From contig NZ_RCWB01000012.1 of assembly GCF_018448885.1 (NCBI RefSeq), positions 62,001 through 126,000 of the forward strand: a stretch of 64,000 nt of DNA, in the 5' to 3' direction. Positions within the stretch are counted from its first letter, which is position 1; the number at the start of each line of letters is the position of its first letter. Position numbers and translations under genes: made by a program. The stretch is from Photorhabdus caribbeanensis (GTDB taxonomy: Bacteria > Pseudomonadota > Gammaproteobacteria > Enterobacterales > Enterobacteriaceae). Under the pieces are notes generated by a model, which had not been told where the DNA came from, searched no databases, and was given only the letters and a program-made list of their open reading frames with translations. This document shows, one piece after another, positions 53,920 to 64,000 of the stretch.

Positions 53920-55971
53920 ATGAACAAATTCGTCAGACTGGCTTTTGTCTTAGGTGTTTCAATTTTTGGTACTTGTTATGCAAATACAAACAGTCCGGTG
54001 GCTGTTCCTGTCCGTATTGAACAACTACCTATATTGAAGCAAGAACCTCAGCATTCAACCGTGAGCGAGCGGGTAACATCCCGCTTCACTCGTTCTCATT
54101 ATCGCCAATTTGATTTAAATGGTGATTTTTCGGCAAAAATATTTGATCGCTATCTCAATATATTGGATTACAGCCATAACATATTATTAGCGTCAGATAT
54201 TGCTCAGTATGCCGATAAGAAAAAGTTGTTAGGCAAGGAATTGGAAAGTGGGAATCTGGAAATTCCATATGACTTGTTTAATTTGTTACAGAAACGTCGC
54301 TTTGAGCGTTATCAGTACGCTTTATCGCGTCTTGAACAGCCAATGAATTTTGATGGTAACGATACAATTGATGTTGATCGTTCCAAAGCCCCTTGGCCGC
54401 AAAGTGTGGAAGAGCTAAATAAACTTTGGGATGCTAAAGTTAAATATGATTGGCTTAACCTCAAGCTCAGTGGTAAAGAGGACAATAAAATCAAAGAGAT
54501 GCTTACCAAACGTTATCAATCTGCGTTAAAACGTCTGACACAAAGTCAGAGTGAAGACGTTTTCCAATTGATTATGACTGCGTTTGCTCGTGAAATTGAT
54601 CCTCATACCAACTATCTTTCACCACGCAATACTGAGCAGTTTAACTCAGAAATGAGTCTTTCCCTGGAGGGGATTGGTGCTGTTTTGCAAATAGATGATG
54701 ACTACACGGTTATAAATTCTTTGGTTGCTGGTGGACCTGCCGCCAAAAGTAAAGCATTAAACGTGGGCGATAAGATTATTGGTGTTGCTCAGTCTGGAAA
54801 GTCTATGGTGGATATTATTGGCTGGCGTCTGGATGATGTGGTTGCGCTGATTAAAGGTCCTAAAGGGAGTAAAGTACGACTTGAGGTTATTTCTGATACC
54901 AAAGGAGCAAAACCACGAACTGTTACTTTAACTCGCGAACAGATCCGTTTGGAAGATCGGGCTGTGAAGATGTCAGTTAAGACAATCGGTCAGGAAAAAG
55001 TGGGCGTTCTTGATATCCCTGGTTTTTATGTCGGTTTGACTGATAATGTTAAAACGCAATTACAAAAACTGATCAAACAGCATGTCAGTGCTATTGTCAT
55101 CGATTTGCGTAGCAATGGTGGCGGCGCACTGACAGAAGCGGTTTCTTTATCAGGTTTGTTTCTCCCAAGTGGTCCGATTGTTCAGGTTAGAGATAATAAT
55201 GGGAAAATCCGCCAGGATTCTGATACCGATGAAGTGGTGTACTATAAAGGGCCTTTAGTTGTTTTGGTAGACCATTTTAGTGCTTCTGCTTCTGAAATTT
55301 TTGCCGCGGCAATGCAGGATTATGGGCGAGCGTTGATTGTTGGTGAACCGACTTTTGGTAAAGGCACCGTCCAGCAATATCGTTCTTTGAGTCGTATTTA
55401 CGATCAAATGATGCGCCCTGATTGGCCATCACTAGGTTCTGTCCAATATACGATTCAGAAGTTCTATCGCGTGAATGGCGGTAGTACTCAGCGTAAAGGG
55501 GTGACTCCTGATATCGTAATGCCAACGGGGGTTGATCCGGCAGAAACGGGGGAAAGTTTCGAAGATAATGCTTTGCCTTGGGATAGTATTCCTCCTGCCC
55601 GTTATACAGGGTCTAAAGTTATTGCTGCATTAGTTCCCCAGTTGAACACCGTTCACAATGCTCGCATTGCAAATGATCCAGAATTCAAGTACATCAATGA
55701 GGATATTGCTCACTATAAAGCGATGAAAGAGCATAAAAATATTGTTTCTCTGAATTACGCACAAAGGGAGAAAGAGAATAAAGAAGCGGATGCTCTGAAG
55801 TTGAATCGCATAAATGATCGCTTTAAACGCGAGGGTAAAAAGCCGTTAACTTCACTGGATGATTTACCTAAAGATTATCAGGGGCCAGATCCCTATCTTG
55901 ATGAGTCAGTGAAGATTGCACTTGATTTAGCGCATCAGCCTGCTGAGAAAATGTTAGCTAAATCTAAGTAA
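53920..55971 (+). CDS. prc: Tail-specific carboxy-terminal protease Prc
   Basis: A protein of about 683 residues with a signal peptide (LAFVLGVSIFGTCYA), a PDZ domain (SLEGIGAVLQIDDDYTVINS) and the S41 catalytic region. The nucleophile Ser is in VDHFSASASEIFAA and the Lys in GEPTFGKGTVQQY. It cleaves periplasmic and outer-membrane proteins, including the penicillin-binding protein 3 precursor. The ATG at 53920 sets the signal peptide; GGAGG precedes it. Confidence 0.96.
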   Translation: MNKFVRLAFVLGVSIFGTCYANTNSPVAVPVRIEQLPILKQEPQHSTVSERVTSRFTRSHYRQFDLNGDFSAKIFDRYLNILDYSHNILLASDIAQYADKKKLLGKELESGNLEIPYDLFNLLQKRRFERYQYALSRLEQPMNFDGNDTIDVDRSKAPWPQSVEELNKLWDAKVKYDWLNLKLSGKEDNKIKEMLTKRYQSALKRLTQSQSEDVFQLIMTAFAREIDPHTNYLSPRNTEQFNSEMSLSLEGIGAVLQIDDDYTVINSLVAGGPAAKSKALNVGDKIIGVAQSGKSMVDIIGWRLDDVVALIKGPKGSKVRLEVISDTKGAKPRTVTLTREQIRLEDRAVKMSVKTIGQEKVGVLDIPGFYVGLTDNVKTQLQKLIKQHVSAIVIDLRSNGGGALTEAVSLSGLFLPSGPIVQVRDNNGKIRQDSDTDEVVYYKGPLVVLVDHFSASASEIFAAAMQDYGRALIVGEPTFGKGTVQQYRSLSRIYDQMMRPDWPSLGSVQYTIQKFYRVNGGSTQRKGVTPDIVMPTGVDPAETGESFEDNALPWDSIPPARYTGSKVIAALVPQLNTVHNARIANDPEFKYINEDIAHYKAMKEHKNIVSLNYAQREKENKEADALKLNRINDRFKREGKKPLTSLDDLPKDYQGPDPYLDESVKIALDLAHQPAEKMLAKSK

Positions 55972-56315
55972 AATAATAGGTTAAAACCTGTCAATGATTA
56001 ATGCCCTATACCGTTCGCTTGGGATGTTTTGAGTGAACGGTATATTGGGTTTTCAGTAATATGAACAACCTTTTTAAGGTGTTTTTTCTTTTCAGGAAAG
56101 ATGAATTGTTTCACATTTTCTCAGCATTGCCGGGTATTGGAGTATTTTGTTTAACCAATTGGTGTTAGGCTAATGTGATTTTTTTATGATTTTGTAAAGT
56201 TGTGTTGATCTTATCGCTTAACGGGTTAAAAGCCTTGAATATAGCAAGAACAGCCTTATTTATAGAGTAGTTCTGAAAGTGCATTTATGATTATTAATAA
56301 AGGAAGCCGGTTTTT
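55972..56315. other. prc-htpX intergenic region with a terminator-like hairpin
   Basis: ATACCGTTC (56008-56016) and GAACGGTAT (56035-56043) form a 9-bp stem after prc. The rest is AT-rich and should hold the htpX promoter. A GTAAA-N5-GTTGA string near 56194 only weakly resembles a CpxR box. Confidence 0.55.
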
Positions 56316-57203
56316 ATGATGCGAATTGTTTTGTTCCTCCTCACTAACCTCGCTGTTATGTTGGTGTTCGGGATAATACTTTCTTTGACAGGAATTCAGA
56401 GGAGTAGTGTACAAGGTCTAATGATTATGGCTGGCCTGTTTGGTTTCGGGGGAGCATTTGTTTCCCTGTTGATGTCCAAATGGATGGCTCTGCGCTCTGT
56501 GGGTGGTCAGGTCATAGAACAGCCAGCAAATGAAGTTGAACATTGGTTAGTTGAAACTGTTCGTCGTCAAGCGGAACAGGTCAATATTGCCATGCCCCAG
56601 GTTGCGATTTATGCCGCACCTGATATTAATGCATTCGCTACTGGAGCGCGTCGTAATGCTTCTCTGGTAGCTGTCAGCACCGGTCTATTGGACAACATGA
56701 GTAGGGCAGAAGCAGAAGCTGTTATTGCTCATGAGATTAGTCATATTGCTAATGGTGATATGGTGACAATGACCTTGTTGCAAGGGATAGTAAATACTTT
56801 CGTGATCTTTATTTCTCGTCTGTTGGCTCAGGCTGTATCAAGTTTCCTGTCTGGCAACAGTGATGAAGAAGAGAGTAACTCCTCTGGCAATCCGATTGTT
56901 TACATGGTTGTTTCAATGGTGCTGGAAATAGTATTTGGTATTCTGGCGAGCATTATCACAATGTGGTTCTCCCGTTATCGCGAGTTCCATGCAGATGCAG
57001 GTTCTGCTAAGTTGGTTGGTCGTGAGAAAATGATTGCGGCTTTACAACGCTTGAAAACCAGCTATGAACCGCAAGAAGAAGGCAGTATGATGGCGTTCTG
57101 TATCAATGGTAAATCAAAAACATTCAGTGAGTTGTTCATGTCTCACCCGCCATTGGACAAACGTATTGAAGCGCTGCGTAGTGGACAATACCTGAATAAA
57201 TAG
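56316..57203 (+). CDS. htpX: Membrane zinc protease HtpX
   Basis: The 295-residue M48 protease has two N-terminal membrane helices, the zinc motif HEISH in [16 protein letters not shown], two further helices and the third ligand in [15 protein letters not shown]. It degrades misfolded membrane proteins with FtsH. AAAGGAAG precedes the ATG. Confidence 0.96.
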   Translation: MMRIVLFLLTNLAVMLVFGIILSLTGIQRSSVQGLMIMAGLFGFGGAFVSLLMSKWMALRSVGGQVIEQPANEVEHWLVETVRRQAEQVNIAMPQVAIYAAPDINAFATGARRNASLVAVSTGLLDNMSRAEAEAVIAHEISHIANGDMVTMTLLQGIVNTFVIFISRLLAQAVSSFLSGNSDEEESNSSGNPIVYMVVSMVLEIVFGILASIITMWFSRYREFHADAGSAKLVGREKMIAALQRLKTSYEPQEEGSMMAFCINGKSKTFSELFMSHPPLDKRIEALRSGQYLNK

Positions 57204-57220
57204 TCCTGAATAAAATAACA

Positions 57221-57246
57221 AAGCCGGGAAATCAACCCCGGCTTTT
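57221..57246. terminator. Bidirectional terminator between htpX and tcyP
   Basis: AAGCCGGG and CCCGGCTT form an 8-bp stem with loop AAATCAAC, followed by TTTTTG on the plus strand and preceded by A-rich sequence on the left. It serves htpX and possibly the convergent transporter. Confidence 0.85.
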
Positions 57247-57268
57247 TTGCAGTTTTTGAAGTTCTAAA

Positions 57269-58660
57269 TTATAGCTGACTTAATTCAACCTGTTCTTCCT
57301 GATCGAAGATAGTTTTATCCGTTTGTCCCATCAGTTGGCTGGTAATAGTACCAGCGGTCATTGAACCACTTACATTCAGTGCTGTACGACCCATATCGAT
57401 GAGAGGCTCAACAGAAATCAATAAAGCAATCAACGTTACAGGTAATCCCATTGCGGGTAAGACAATCAGTGCGGCAAACGTAGCACCGCCACCCACACCG
57501 GCAACGCCAGCAGAGCTGATGGTGACAATGCCAACGAGTGTTGCAATCCACATTGGGTCAAGAGGGTTTATACCCACTGTTGGAGCAACCATTGCTGCCA
57601 ACATGGCGGGATAAATCCCAGCACAGCCATTCTGACCAATGGTTGCTCCGAAAGATGCTGAGAAACTGGCGATAGATTCTGGTACGCCAATACGGAGTGT
57701 CTGGGTTTCGACATTCAGCGGAATACTGGCTGCACTGGAACGGCTGGTGAATGCAAAGGTCAACACTGGCCAGGTTTTTTTGAGGAATCTAAATGGATTG
57801 ATGCCGATAAGAGAGAGTAGAAACCCGTGAACAACAAACACCAGCGCTAGTGCAATGTAGGATGCGATGACAAAGGTTCCCAGTTTTGCAATTTCATGAA
57901 TATTAGAGTTGGCGACAACTTTGGTCATCAAGGCCATAACACCATACGGCGTTAAGCGCATAACCAAACGGACCAGTTTCATTACCCATGCTTGTATAGT
58001 ATCGATAGCGACTAATATGCGTTCACCCCTCTCATGATCATCTTTCAACATTTGTAGGGCGGCGATACCTAAAAAGGCTGCAAAAATGACAACGCTGATA
58101 ACAGAGGTTGGATTAGCGCCGGTTAAATCTGCAAATGGATTTTTAGGAATAAAAGATAAAATCAATTGTGGTACAGATAAATCAGAGACTTTGTTGGCGT
58201 AGTTGTTTTCGATAGCAGACAGGCGGTTTGTTTCTTGAGGACCTTGAATTAGACCTTCAGCAGTCAAACCGAACAGGTTGATAATAATGATACCGATAAG
58301 CGCTGCAATCATTGTAGTAAATAGCAACGTTCCAATGGTCAGAAAACTGATTTTTCCTAGAGAAGATGCTTTGTGTAATTTGGCGACTGCACTCAGAATA
58401 GAGGCAAATACCAGAGGCATAATGACCATTTGTAGAAGCTGTACGTAACCATTACCTACAATGTTGAACCATGATATGGATTCCTTCACTATGGTATTAT
58501 CAGAACCATAAACTAGTTGCAGTGCCAAGCCAAAAATAATGCCAATGGAAAGGCCAGCAAAAACTTTTTTTGACAGGTTCCATTGTCGTGAACTGGCTTT
58601 TGACAATAGCAAAAGCAGTGCTACGAAGACGAGCACATTCGAAATGAGTGGTAAATTCAT
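57269..58660 (-). CDS. tcyP: L-cystine uptake transporter TcyP (YdjN)
   Basis: The protein of about 463 residues is a dicarboxylate/amino-acid:cation symporter with [51 protein letters not shown] and [11 protein letters not shown]. These match the symporter TcyP (YdjN) for cystine rather than glutamate carriers. The ATG at 58660 (MNLPLISN) follows TGGAG; a TTG two codons upstream is less likely. Confidence 0.92.
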   Translation of the reverse strand: MNLPLISNVLVFVALLLLLSKASSRQWNLSKKVFAGLSIGIIFGLALQLVYGSDNTIVKESISWFNIVGNGYVQLLQMVIMPLVFASILSAVAKLHKASSLGKISFLTIGTLLFTTMIAALIGIIIINLFGLTAEGLIQGPQETNRLSAIENNYANKVSDLSVPQLILSFIPKNPFADLTGANPTSVISVVIFAAFLGIAALQMLKDDHERGERILVAIDTIQAWVMKLVRLVMRLTPYGVMALMTKVVANSNIHEIAKLGTFVIASYIALALVFVVHGFLLSLIGINPFRFLKKTWPVLTFAFTSRSSAASIPLNVETQTLRIGVPESIASFSASFGATIGQNGCAGIYPAMLAAMVAPTVGINPLDPMWIATLVGIVTISSAGVAGVGGGATFAALIVLPAMGLPVTLIALLISVEPLIDMGRTALNVSGSMTAGTITSQLMGQTDKTIFDQEEQVELSQL

Positions 58661-58847
58661 CCCCAAACTCCAGAATTCAATTTAGTTGAGTCATAAGTTG
58701 TATCGAATCGTGTAAGTTTGCAAACGAACACATTACAACAAGCAGTTGGGGAATATAGTATCAGCTTAAATTATTCTCATTTATAACTATATGGAATTTT
58801 ATATAATAAATGTGACTTTTAAGATTGATTTTTAGTCAATTAGAGCA

Positions 58848-59396
58848 TTAGAAATAGAGATCTTTAATGCGATTGATATAAAAAAATACAGAGCATTCAA
58901 TATGTTCTGGTAGGAAAATGGCAATGACAATTAATAGAGCAGAAATAAACCTTTCTGCTTTCTTGTTTCCTTGCTTGCCAAGCACAGGTAGACAGAAACG
59001 TATTTTAATTGGCCATAATAACGGCACACCCGCAGGTGTCAGCATATCTGCAATCAGGTGGCTCAAATAGCCAACAATCATGGCATGGAAAAAATCAGTT
59101 GGGATTAGCCACTCTTCCGGTATTTTTAGCCAAAATAAAGTGATTCCTAATATGAGAGCAAGTAAGCTGTGAGTAAATCCTCTATGACCGCAGAGTTTGG
59201 CAACGGGAATGGAGATAAATCTGAATAATCTACCCAAGGTTGAATTGGGGTGATCGATATCGGGTAACAAGGCAGTAAGCAGCACCCCTGGCAGCATATG
59301 CAGCCAGTCTCCATTAGCTATCTCTGGTGTTATTTCTAGCTTGTGTGCCAAGACAATGCTGGCAACGGAAAATAAAAGATGCCCTTCTGCGGTCAT
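58848..59396 (-). CDS. ydjM: LexA-regulated inner-membrane protein YdjM
   Basis: The 182-residue protein of the DUF457 family has metal-ligand-like residues in TAEGHLLFS, LLPDIDHPNS, HRGFTHSLLAL and YLSHLIADMLTPAGV, between membrane helices. It matches YdjM, an SOS-induced membrane protein of unknown function. A LexA box lies 20 bp upstream of the ATG. Confidence 0.9.
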   Translation of the reverse strand: MTAEGHLLFSVASIVLAHKLEITPEIANGDWLHMLPGVLLTALLPDIDHPNSTLGRLFRFISIPVAKLCGHRGFTHSLLALILGITLFWLKIPEEWLIPTDFFHAMIVGYLSHLIADMLTPAGVPLLWPIKIRFCLPVLGKQGNKKAERFISALLIVIAIFLPEHIECSVFFYINRIKDLYF

Positions 59397-59415
59397 AAAT
59401 TCCTCTGACTAATAA

Positions 59416-59431
59416 CTGTCTATCCATACAG
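59416..59431 (-). promoter_or_regulatory. LexA (SOS) box of ydjM
   Basis: CTGTCTATCCATACAG has the CTGT-N8-ACAG palindrome of the LexA operator with an AT-rich centre, just upstream of ydjM, a known SOS gene in E. coli. Confidence 0.85.
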
Positions 59432-59581
59432 TCGGCGAAGTATAGAGGGTTTTACGTGGGTAAGATAGAGGGTGAAAAGCAAAAATATCTTATTTAATAA
59501 TATATAACGTTAATATCTAATTAGCTTTTTGTTTGACAGAATAAGACATAAGCGCCACGGCTATTATGTAAACAATTAAGA

Positions 59582-59610
59582 AACTGCCATCGGCACAAAT
59601 GATGGCAGTT
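59582..59610 (-). terminator. Terminator of hxpB
   Basis: AACTGCCATC and GATGGCAGTT form a 10-bp stem with a 9-base loop; on the minus strand it is followed by TTCTTAATT. It starts 11 bp after the hxpB stop. Confidence 0.75.
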
Positions 59611-59620
59611 AAAGTTATAA

Positions 59621-60286
59621 TCAGGTGATATTTATTACAGTGAGTTGTTCGAGAGAATGAAGTTTAATATCTGCTAGAGCCCAACGGGGATCATCAAAGT
59701 GATGAACGGATGGCACAACGATTGAGCGCATTCTTGCAGCTTTCGTTGCTATCATTCCATTAAATGAATCTTCCAGGGCTACACAACTTATCGGAGCGAC
59801 ATCCAATTGTTCAGCGGCACGCAAATAAACTTCGGGATTGGGTTTACTGTAAGGTAATTTGGCAGCAGAAACGACGGTATCAAAATAGTGATCAAGGCTG
59901 AACATTTCGAGCACTTGTTCCAACATATATTGTGGAGAGGCTGAGGCCAGGCCGATTTTCAGTCCCTGTTTGCGGCAAAGGTTTAAAGCATATTCAACAC
60001 CTGGGAGTAAAGGCCGGTTTTCTTTTACCAAATTGATAACATGGTCAGTAATTCGCTGTTCCACTTCTGATTTTGATGCCCCTTGCCAGGGAGAAGCTTG
60101 GTACCAAAGTTCCACAACCTGGTCAATCCGTAGTCCAAGAGTATCTGGTAGTTTTTCTGCTAAAGAAAAATCCAAGCCTAACTCACTAAATACTTCTTTT
60201 TCTCCTTGGGTCCAATAGGGTTCAGAGTCAATCAGTAAACCGTCCATATCAAAAATGGCCGCTTTTATTGGTAAATGAAAAGACAT
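59621..60286 (-). CDS. hxpB: HAD-family hexitol/sugar phosphatase HxpB (YniC)
   Basis: The 221-residue HAD hydrolase has the nucleophile motif FDMDGLLIDSEPYW, motif II GLASASP, Lys in LPYSKPNPEVYLRAA and motif IV ALEDSFNGMIA. These agree with YniC, which dephosphorylates 2-deoxyglucose-6-phosphate and hexitol phosphates. It is divergent from yniB, with yniA beyond, as in E. coli. Confidence 0.9.
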   Translation of the reverse strand: MSFHLPIKAAIFDMDGLLIDSEPYWTQGEKEVFSELGLDFSLAEKLPDTLGLRIDQVVELWYQASPWQGASKSEVEQRITDHVINLVKENRPLLPGVEYALNLCRKQGLKIGLASASPQYMLEQVLEMFSLDHYFDTVVSAAKLPYSKPNPEVYLRAAEQLDVAPISCVALEDSFNGMIATKAARMRSIVVPSVHHFDDPRWALADIKLHSLEQLTVINIT

Positions 60287-60471
60287 TTAGTATCTCTCTC
60301 TGGTCAGACAGTTAGCGAAAGCTGATTGTAACAACCTCAGTAGATGAAATCTTTTCCTGAATGGGAACATGGTAAGAAATCCTTAGTTAATTAAATATAA
60401 AGTTAAATTTGGTGATTGATGGGCTATGATTAGCCAAAAATAAAATCTGCTGATTGCTATGAGGGGTATCG

Positions 60472-61014
60472 ATGACTTACCAAAAAGCCGGATACATCGC
60501 TATTATTAAGCGAGTTTTAGGTTGGATGATTTTTATTCCGGCACTTTTATCGACCATTGTTTCTGTGATCAATCTTGCCTGGTTGCATGGTATTAAAGGT
60601 GATGGTATCAATGCTGTTTTGGATGATTTGCTGAAAATGATGGCTGAAATGGTGCGGTTTAATACCCCATTTCTGGATTTTTTCTGGAAAAATTCTCCAA
60701 CACCTGATCGTCTGGCTGATTTTACTGGATCAACACTTGGTTTCCTGATTATCTATTTTCTTATTTTTTTCGGCCTTGCTATGAATGCATCAGGTCAACG
60801 TATGTACAGGCAAGTGAAGTTTGTACGCGAAAATATTGAAGATCAGCTTATTATTGAAAAAGCTAAAGGCAATAATGGACTGACAAGAGAACAGATTGAA
60901 TTAAAAATTAAACTTCCTCGTCATACACTGTTCAGTCAGATTTATATCTTATATATTTCACCGGTCATTATCGGTGCAATTTTTTATTTTCTATTGAAAA
61001 TCTTAGGCTGGTAG
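60472..61014 (+). CDS. yniB: YniB-family inner-membrane protein
   Basis: The 180-residue protein has three membrane segments (VLGWMIFIPALLSTIVSVIN, GFLIIYFLIFFGLAMN-type, and PVIIGAIFYFLL) with a basic region between the second and third. It matches YniB by size and position between hxpB and yniA. Function unknown. GAGGGG precedes the ATG. Confidence 0.88.
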   Translation: MTYQKAGYIAIIKRVLGWMIFIPALLSTIVSVINLAWLHGIKGDGINAVLDDLLKMMAEMVRFNTPFLDFFWKNSPTPDRLADFTGSTLGFLIIYFLIFFGLAMNASGQRMYRQVKFVRENIEDQLIIEKAKGNNGLTREQIELKIKLPRHTLFSQIYILYISPVIIGAIFYFLLKILGW

Positions 61015-61071
61015 GTTCTCCGGTTGGCTATAGCTGCGGAATAAGGGTTTCGCAGCTTGATTAGCCACTTA

Positions 61072-61938
61072 TTAGCTATTTTCAGTCAAAATATTATCAA
61101 TAATATTTTGAACCGCAGTAAGATTATCACCACCAAACAGATTACACCGATTAAGCAAATAATAGAGCTGATACACAGGTTGTCGTTCGATAAAGTTGGC
61201 AGGGAGTGGCCATACGCTCTGATAGCCATCGAAAATTTGCATCGGTAAATCAGGGTATAATGGTAACATAGCGAAATCACATTCACGATCTCCCCAATAA
61301 CAGGCAGGGTCGAAGGCAACCGCTTGATCATCTAGTGACGCGCAATTAGCTGGCCAGAGATCGCCATGTAAAAGAGAGGGTTGTGGCTGATGGTGTTGAA
61401 GTTTGTTACTTATGGCTTGAACAATATTATCAATATCACCAAACATCATGTTTTTTTCTGCTGCGATTTGTAATTGCCAACCAACCCGCTTTTCCGCATA
61501 AAATTGGTGCCAACGTCGTTGCCAGCCATTGGGTTGTGGTGTCGTTGCCAGCATATTGTCAAAATCAAAGCCGAACTGAGGTTGCTCACTCCATTGATGA
61601 AGTTTTGCCAGTTGTTGACCGAAGCAATAGGCACTGTGAGGGTCAAAAGATTTTAAAGGCAGAAATTCAAGCAATAGAAAGCTATGGTTGCGGGTGTTGC
61701 CAATACCATAAACAGTTGGAACACGGATAGTTTGGCTGCGTGCCAAGAGTTCAAGTTGTTCTGATTCTGCTTTGAAGACAGGGAGCATTTCCCGCAGGTT
61801 TGATTTGACAAAAACTTGTCGTTTTCCATGTGTGATTCGCCAAGCTTGGTGGATATCCCCTCCGGCTAACTCAGTTTTATCGTGAATTTCAGCAACACCG
61901 AAATGTTCGTTTAACAAACGATTTACTGCTTGCCACAT
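61072..61938 (-). CDS. yniA: Fructosamine-kinase-family protein YniA
   Basis: The 288-residue protein has the aminoglycoside/fructosamine kinase fold: GGDIHQAWRI, VFVKSN, the Brenner motif LLHGDLWPAN and AFDPACYWGDRECDFAM. It probably phosphorylates glycated amines or a similar small molecule; the substrate of YniA is not established. It is convergent with yniB. Confidence 0.9.
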   Translation of the reverse strand: MWQAVNRLLNEHFGVAEIHDKTELAGGDIHQAWRITHGKRQVFVKSNLREMLPVFKAESEQLELLARSQTIRVPTVYGIGNTRNHSFLLLEFLPLKSFDPHSAYCFGQQLAKLHQWSEQPQFGFDFDNMLATTPQPNGWQRRWHQFYAEKRVGWQLQIAAEKNMMFGDIDNIVQAISNKLQHHQPQPSLLHGDLWPANCASLDDQAVAFDPACYWGDRECDFAMLPLYPDLPMQIFDGYQSVWPLPANFIERQPVYQLYYLLNRCNLFGGDNLTAVQNIIDNILTENS

Positions 61939-62021
61939 GGTTCACCTCTCTACGTCGTTAATTACTTTATGAACAATTATAGTCAGAGAAAATATATGAT
62001 CAGGTAAAAAAGATGATTAGC

Positions 62022-62055
62022 AGGGTTATATCTCAAAACAGATATAACCCTTTTT
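62022..62055 (-). terminator. Terminator of the yfe operon
   Basis: AGGGTTATATCT and AGATATAACCCT form a perfect 12-bp stem with a 6-base loop directly after the yfeD stop. Strong T-runs lie on the plus side (TTTTTG) and a few bases further on the minus side. Confidence 0.75.
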
Positions 62056-62056
62056 G

Positions 62057-62944
62057 TTATTGGTTGGGTTCGTTAGAGATTTGTAGCGCAGATTGATACG
62101 TTTTACGTTTGGATTTTGTTCTTACAAGTTTTATCTGACTATAAGCCAGTGCTAGTGTAAAGAAGATAGCTTGGACAATAACAATGCATGGCCCCGTGGC
62201 GCCATCAATGTGGAAACTGATCAGAGTACCCAGGACACAGGAACTGACCGATGCAATGATAGCGACAATTAACATTCGGTCAAAACTGCGGCATAGCATG
62301 AAAGCGATAATTCCTGGCGATATTAACATTGCAATAACCAAAATCATTCCCACCGCTTGCAGGGAAGCGACGATGGTCATGGACAGTAGGCAAAGCAAGC
62401 CGTAATGCAAAAGTTTAACAGGTAATCCTACTACACGTGCTTGGTTCGGATCGAAACAATAAAGCATGAAGTCTTTGCGCTTTAGCAGTACTACCGCCAT
62501 AGTGATACCGGTGATCCATAATGTTTGACTCAACTCATCTTTAGTGATACCTAGTATATTTCCGAACAGAATATGAGTCAGATGTTGGTCGGTATCCATA
62601 CGGGCAAAAAGAACTAAACCAAAGGCAAACATGCCTGAAAAGACTATTCCCATGACAGTATCTTCTTTTATCCGGCTATGTTCTTTCAGATATCCTGTTG
62701 CAACAGCACAAAAGATACCGGAAAGGAATGCGCCAATAGCCAGCGGTATACCGGCAGCGAAAGCCAGCACAATACCGGGTAATACAGCGTGAGAAATAGC
62801 GTCACCCATTAACGACCAGCCTTTAAGAACCAGATAACAAGAGAGTATTGCACATACTGCGCCTGTTACAATCGCGGCGAATATTGCCCGTTGCATAAAT
62901 GGGAACATAAATGGCTCAGTGAGTAGCTGTATTAACTCATTCAT
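62057..62944 (-). CDS. yfeD: Iron/manganese ABC transporter permease YfeD (SitD)
   Basis: An ABC-3 family permease of 295 residues with eight or more helices and conserved [20 protein letters not shown] and LQAVGMILVIAMLISPG. It is paralogous to the upstream yfeC and overlaps it by 4 bp (ATGA). As in Yersinia Yfe and Salmonella Sit systems, the two permeases form the channel for Fe2+/Mn2+ import. Confidence 0.93.
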   Translation of the reverse strand: MNELIQLLTEPFMFPFMQRAIFAAIVTGAVCAILSCYLVLKGWSLMGDAISHAVLPGIVLAFAAGIPLAIGAFLSGIFCAVATGYLKEHSRIKEDTVMGIVFSGMFAFGLVLFARMDTDQHLTHILFGNILGITKDELSQTLWITGITMAVVLLKRKDFMLYCFDPNQARVVGLPVKLLHYGLLCLLSMTIVASLQAVGMILVIAMLISPGIIAFMLCRSFDRMLIVAIIASVSSCVLGTLISFHIDGATGPCIVIVQAIFFTLALAYSQIKLVRTKSKRKTYQSALQISNEPNQ

Positions 62945-63816
62945 GGTTGTGTCTCCTGAGCCAATGCTGAGGATTCTTTTTTGGCACGCATACGTGAAGC
63001 AAATAGTCCATGTTTTGGTGCAAAGAAGAATGCTAGTAGGAAAATAATGGTTTGCAGCGTGACAATGACACCACCAGTAGCGCCGTTAAGAAAGAAACTT
63101 AGGTAAGCGCCAAATGCGCTGGTCAGGGAACCAATAGCAACAGCAATGATCAGCAGGTGCTTAAAACGGTCAGTTAATAAATAAGCTGTTGCTCCTGGAG
63201 TGACTACCATTGCAATCACTAGAATAGCGCCGACAGTTTGTAGAGCTGCGACAGTACAAGCACTCAATAAAGTAAAAAAAATGATTTTCATCCGCAAAGG
63301 AGATAAGCCGATAGAGCGCGCATGTGTTTCATCAAAAAAGACAATGAGCAAATCTTTCCAGATAAACATGAGCACGATAAATGAAATTGCGATAATGATT
63401 TCAACTTGGAGAACATCTTCATCAGCGATGCCAAGGATATTGCCGAAAATAATGGTTTGTACGTTAACGGATGTAGGATTGAGAGAAACGATTAACAAGC
63501 CGGCGGCAAAAAAAGTGGAAAAAATGAACCCGATTACCGCATCTTCACGTAAACGAGTGATATGACGAACCAAAGTCATAGATAGCGCGGCCAACATTCC
63601 GGTAAAAAAAGCGCCACCTGCATAAGGCAGACCTAATGCGTAAGCACCGGCGACGCCAGGCACAACTGAGTGAGAGAGAGCATCTCCCATCAATGACCAG
63701 CCTTTTAGCATCAGGTAGGAAGAAAGGAAGGCACAGACGGCACCGACGATGGCGCTAACCCAGATGGCTTTTACCATGTAATTATAGTGAAAAGGTTGCA
63801 GCAAAAGTTCTGTCAT
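62941..63816 (-). CDS. yfeC: Iron/manganese ABC transporter permease YfeC (SitC)
   Basis: The 291-residue permease has [39 protein letters not shown] and a helical profile like YfeD. Its ATG overlaps the yfeB stop (ATGA), and its stop overlaps yfeD likewise, so translation is coupled along the operon. Confidence 0.93.
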   Translation of the reverse strand: MTELLLQPFHYNYMVKAIWVSAIVGAVCAFLSSYLMLKGWSLMGDALSHSVVPGVAGAYALGLPYAGGAFFTGMLAALSMTLVRHITRLREDAVIGFIFSTFFAAGLLIVSLNPTSVNVQTIIFGNILGIADEDVLQVEIIIAISFIVLMFIWKDLLIVFFDETHARSIGLSPLRMKIIFFTLLSACTVAALQTVGAILVIAMVVTPGATAYLLTDRFKHLLIIAVAIGSLTSAFGAYLSFFLNGATGGVIVTLQTIIFLLAFFFAPKHGLFASRMRAKKESSALAQETQP

Positions 63817-64000
63817 GATTGACGCTTCTCCTTATGCTGACTCTGACGCGGTGGAACATGGTGATCATGACCATAAAATACGGCTGCGCGTTCATCATCA
63901 GTAATAACAGTTAAGGAGCGTGGGTCATCATCATCATGTAATTCTGGGCCGGATAGATTAATATGACGAAGCACTCCACCAAAAGTCATCTCTAAATTTT
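63813..64000 (-). CDS. yfeB: Iron/manganese ABC transporter ATPase YfeB (SitB), C-terminal part
   Basis: Hand translation of the minus strand from the window edge gives an open frame with [20 protein letters not shown] and [14 protein letters not shown], ending at a TGA that overlaps yfeC. This is the C-terminal tail of a Yfe/Sit ATP-binding protein. The Walker motifs lie outside the window. Confidence 0.85.
   Translation of the reverse strand, partial: NLEMTFGGVLRHINLSGPELHDDDDPRSLTVITDDERAAVFYGHDHHVPPRQSQHKEKRQS

Noticed and set aside
56190-56215. CpxR-like site upstream of htpX
   Set aside because: Only one half-site is convincing (GTAAA); the second deviates, so it is not reported as an operator.

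Overview
The window looks like the chromosome of Photorhabdus or a close relative (Morganellaceae, entomopathogenic enterics). The core genes are clearly enterobacterial in sequence and order: xseA-guaB-guaA; manXYZ-yobD-mntP-rlmA; yobA-yebZ-yebY-sdsR-yebV-msrC-proQ-prc-htpX; tcyP-ydjM; hxpB-yniB-yniA; yfeBCD. The DNA is AT-rich and carries about 127-bp ERIC elements. The species call is inference. I saw no tRNA, rRNA, CRISPR array or intact insertion sequence.

1-12,800 is an accessory biosynthetic region. On the minus strand, a radical SAM gene leads into two paralogous proteins with Tat-like signals, a small membrane protein, a C-A-T-C nonribosomal peptide synthetase and a truncated MacA/HlyD adaptor. 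Diverging from it on the plus strand are three genes related to entE, entB and entA, but the EntB relative lacks its aryl-carrier domain. The two paralogues share about 200 N-terminal and about 75 C-terminal residues but differ in a low-complexity Ala/Val/Asn/Thr-rich middle, as expected of modified-peptide precursors. The module promoter-radicalSAM-paralogue was duplicated in tandem; in the left copy the radical SAM gene has collapsed to a 210-bp remnant.

13,000-32,800 is core: yeaL, tmcA, ypfN, an M15 peptidase, dapE, yffB, narP and maeB; then a chaN-type lipoprotein and a Fur-box-controlled tonB / exported oligopeptidase B / haem-type TonB-dependent receptor set; then xseA and guaBA.

32,800-37,270 is a second accessory island between guaA and rlmA. 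It holds a reverse transcriptase coupled to a SLATT-type membrane protein and preceded by a strongly structured putative ncRNA containing 1.5 copies of an 11-nt repeat. This has the architecture of a defence-associated reverse transcriptase, possibly of the DRT10/UG17 kind. Beside it lie a RelE/HigA-type toxin-antitoxin pair, a DUF2335-like protein and gene remnants.

37,300-64,000 is core again. Regulatory elements recognised there are a yybP-ykoY manganese riboswitch on mntP, the sRNA SdsR, a LexA box on ydjM, Fur-like repeats upstream of ftnA, and several intrinsic terminators. The window ends inside yfeB of the yfe iron/manganese ABC transporter.
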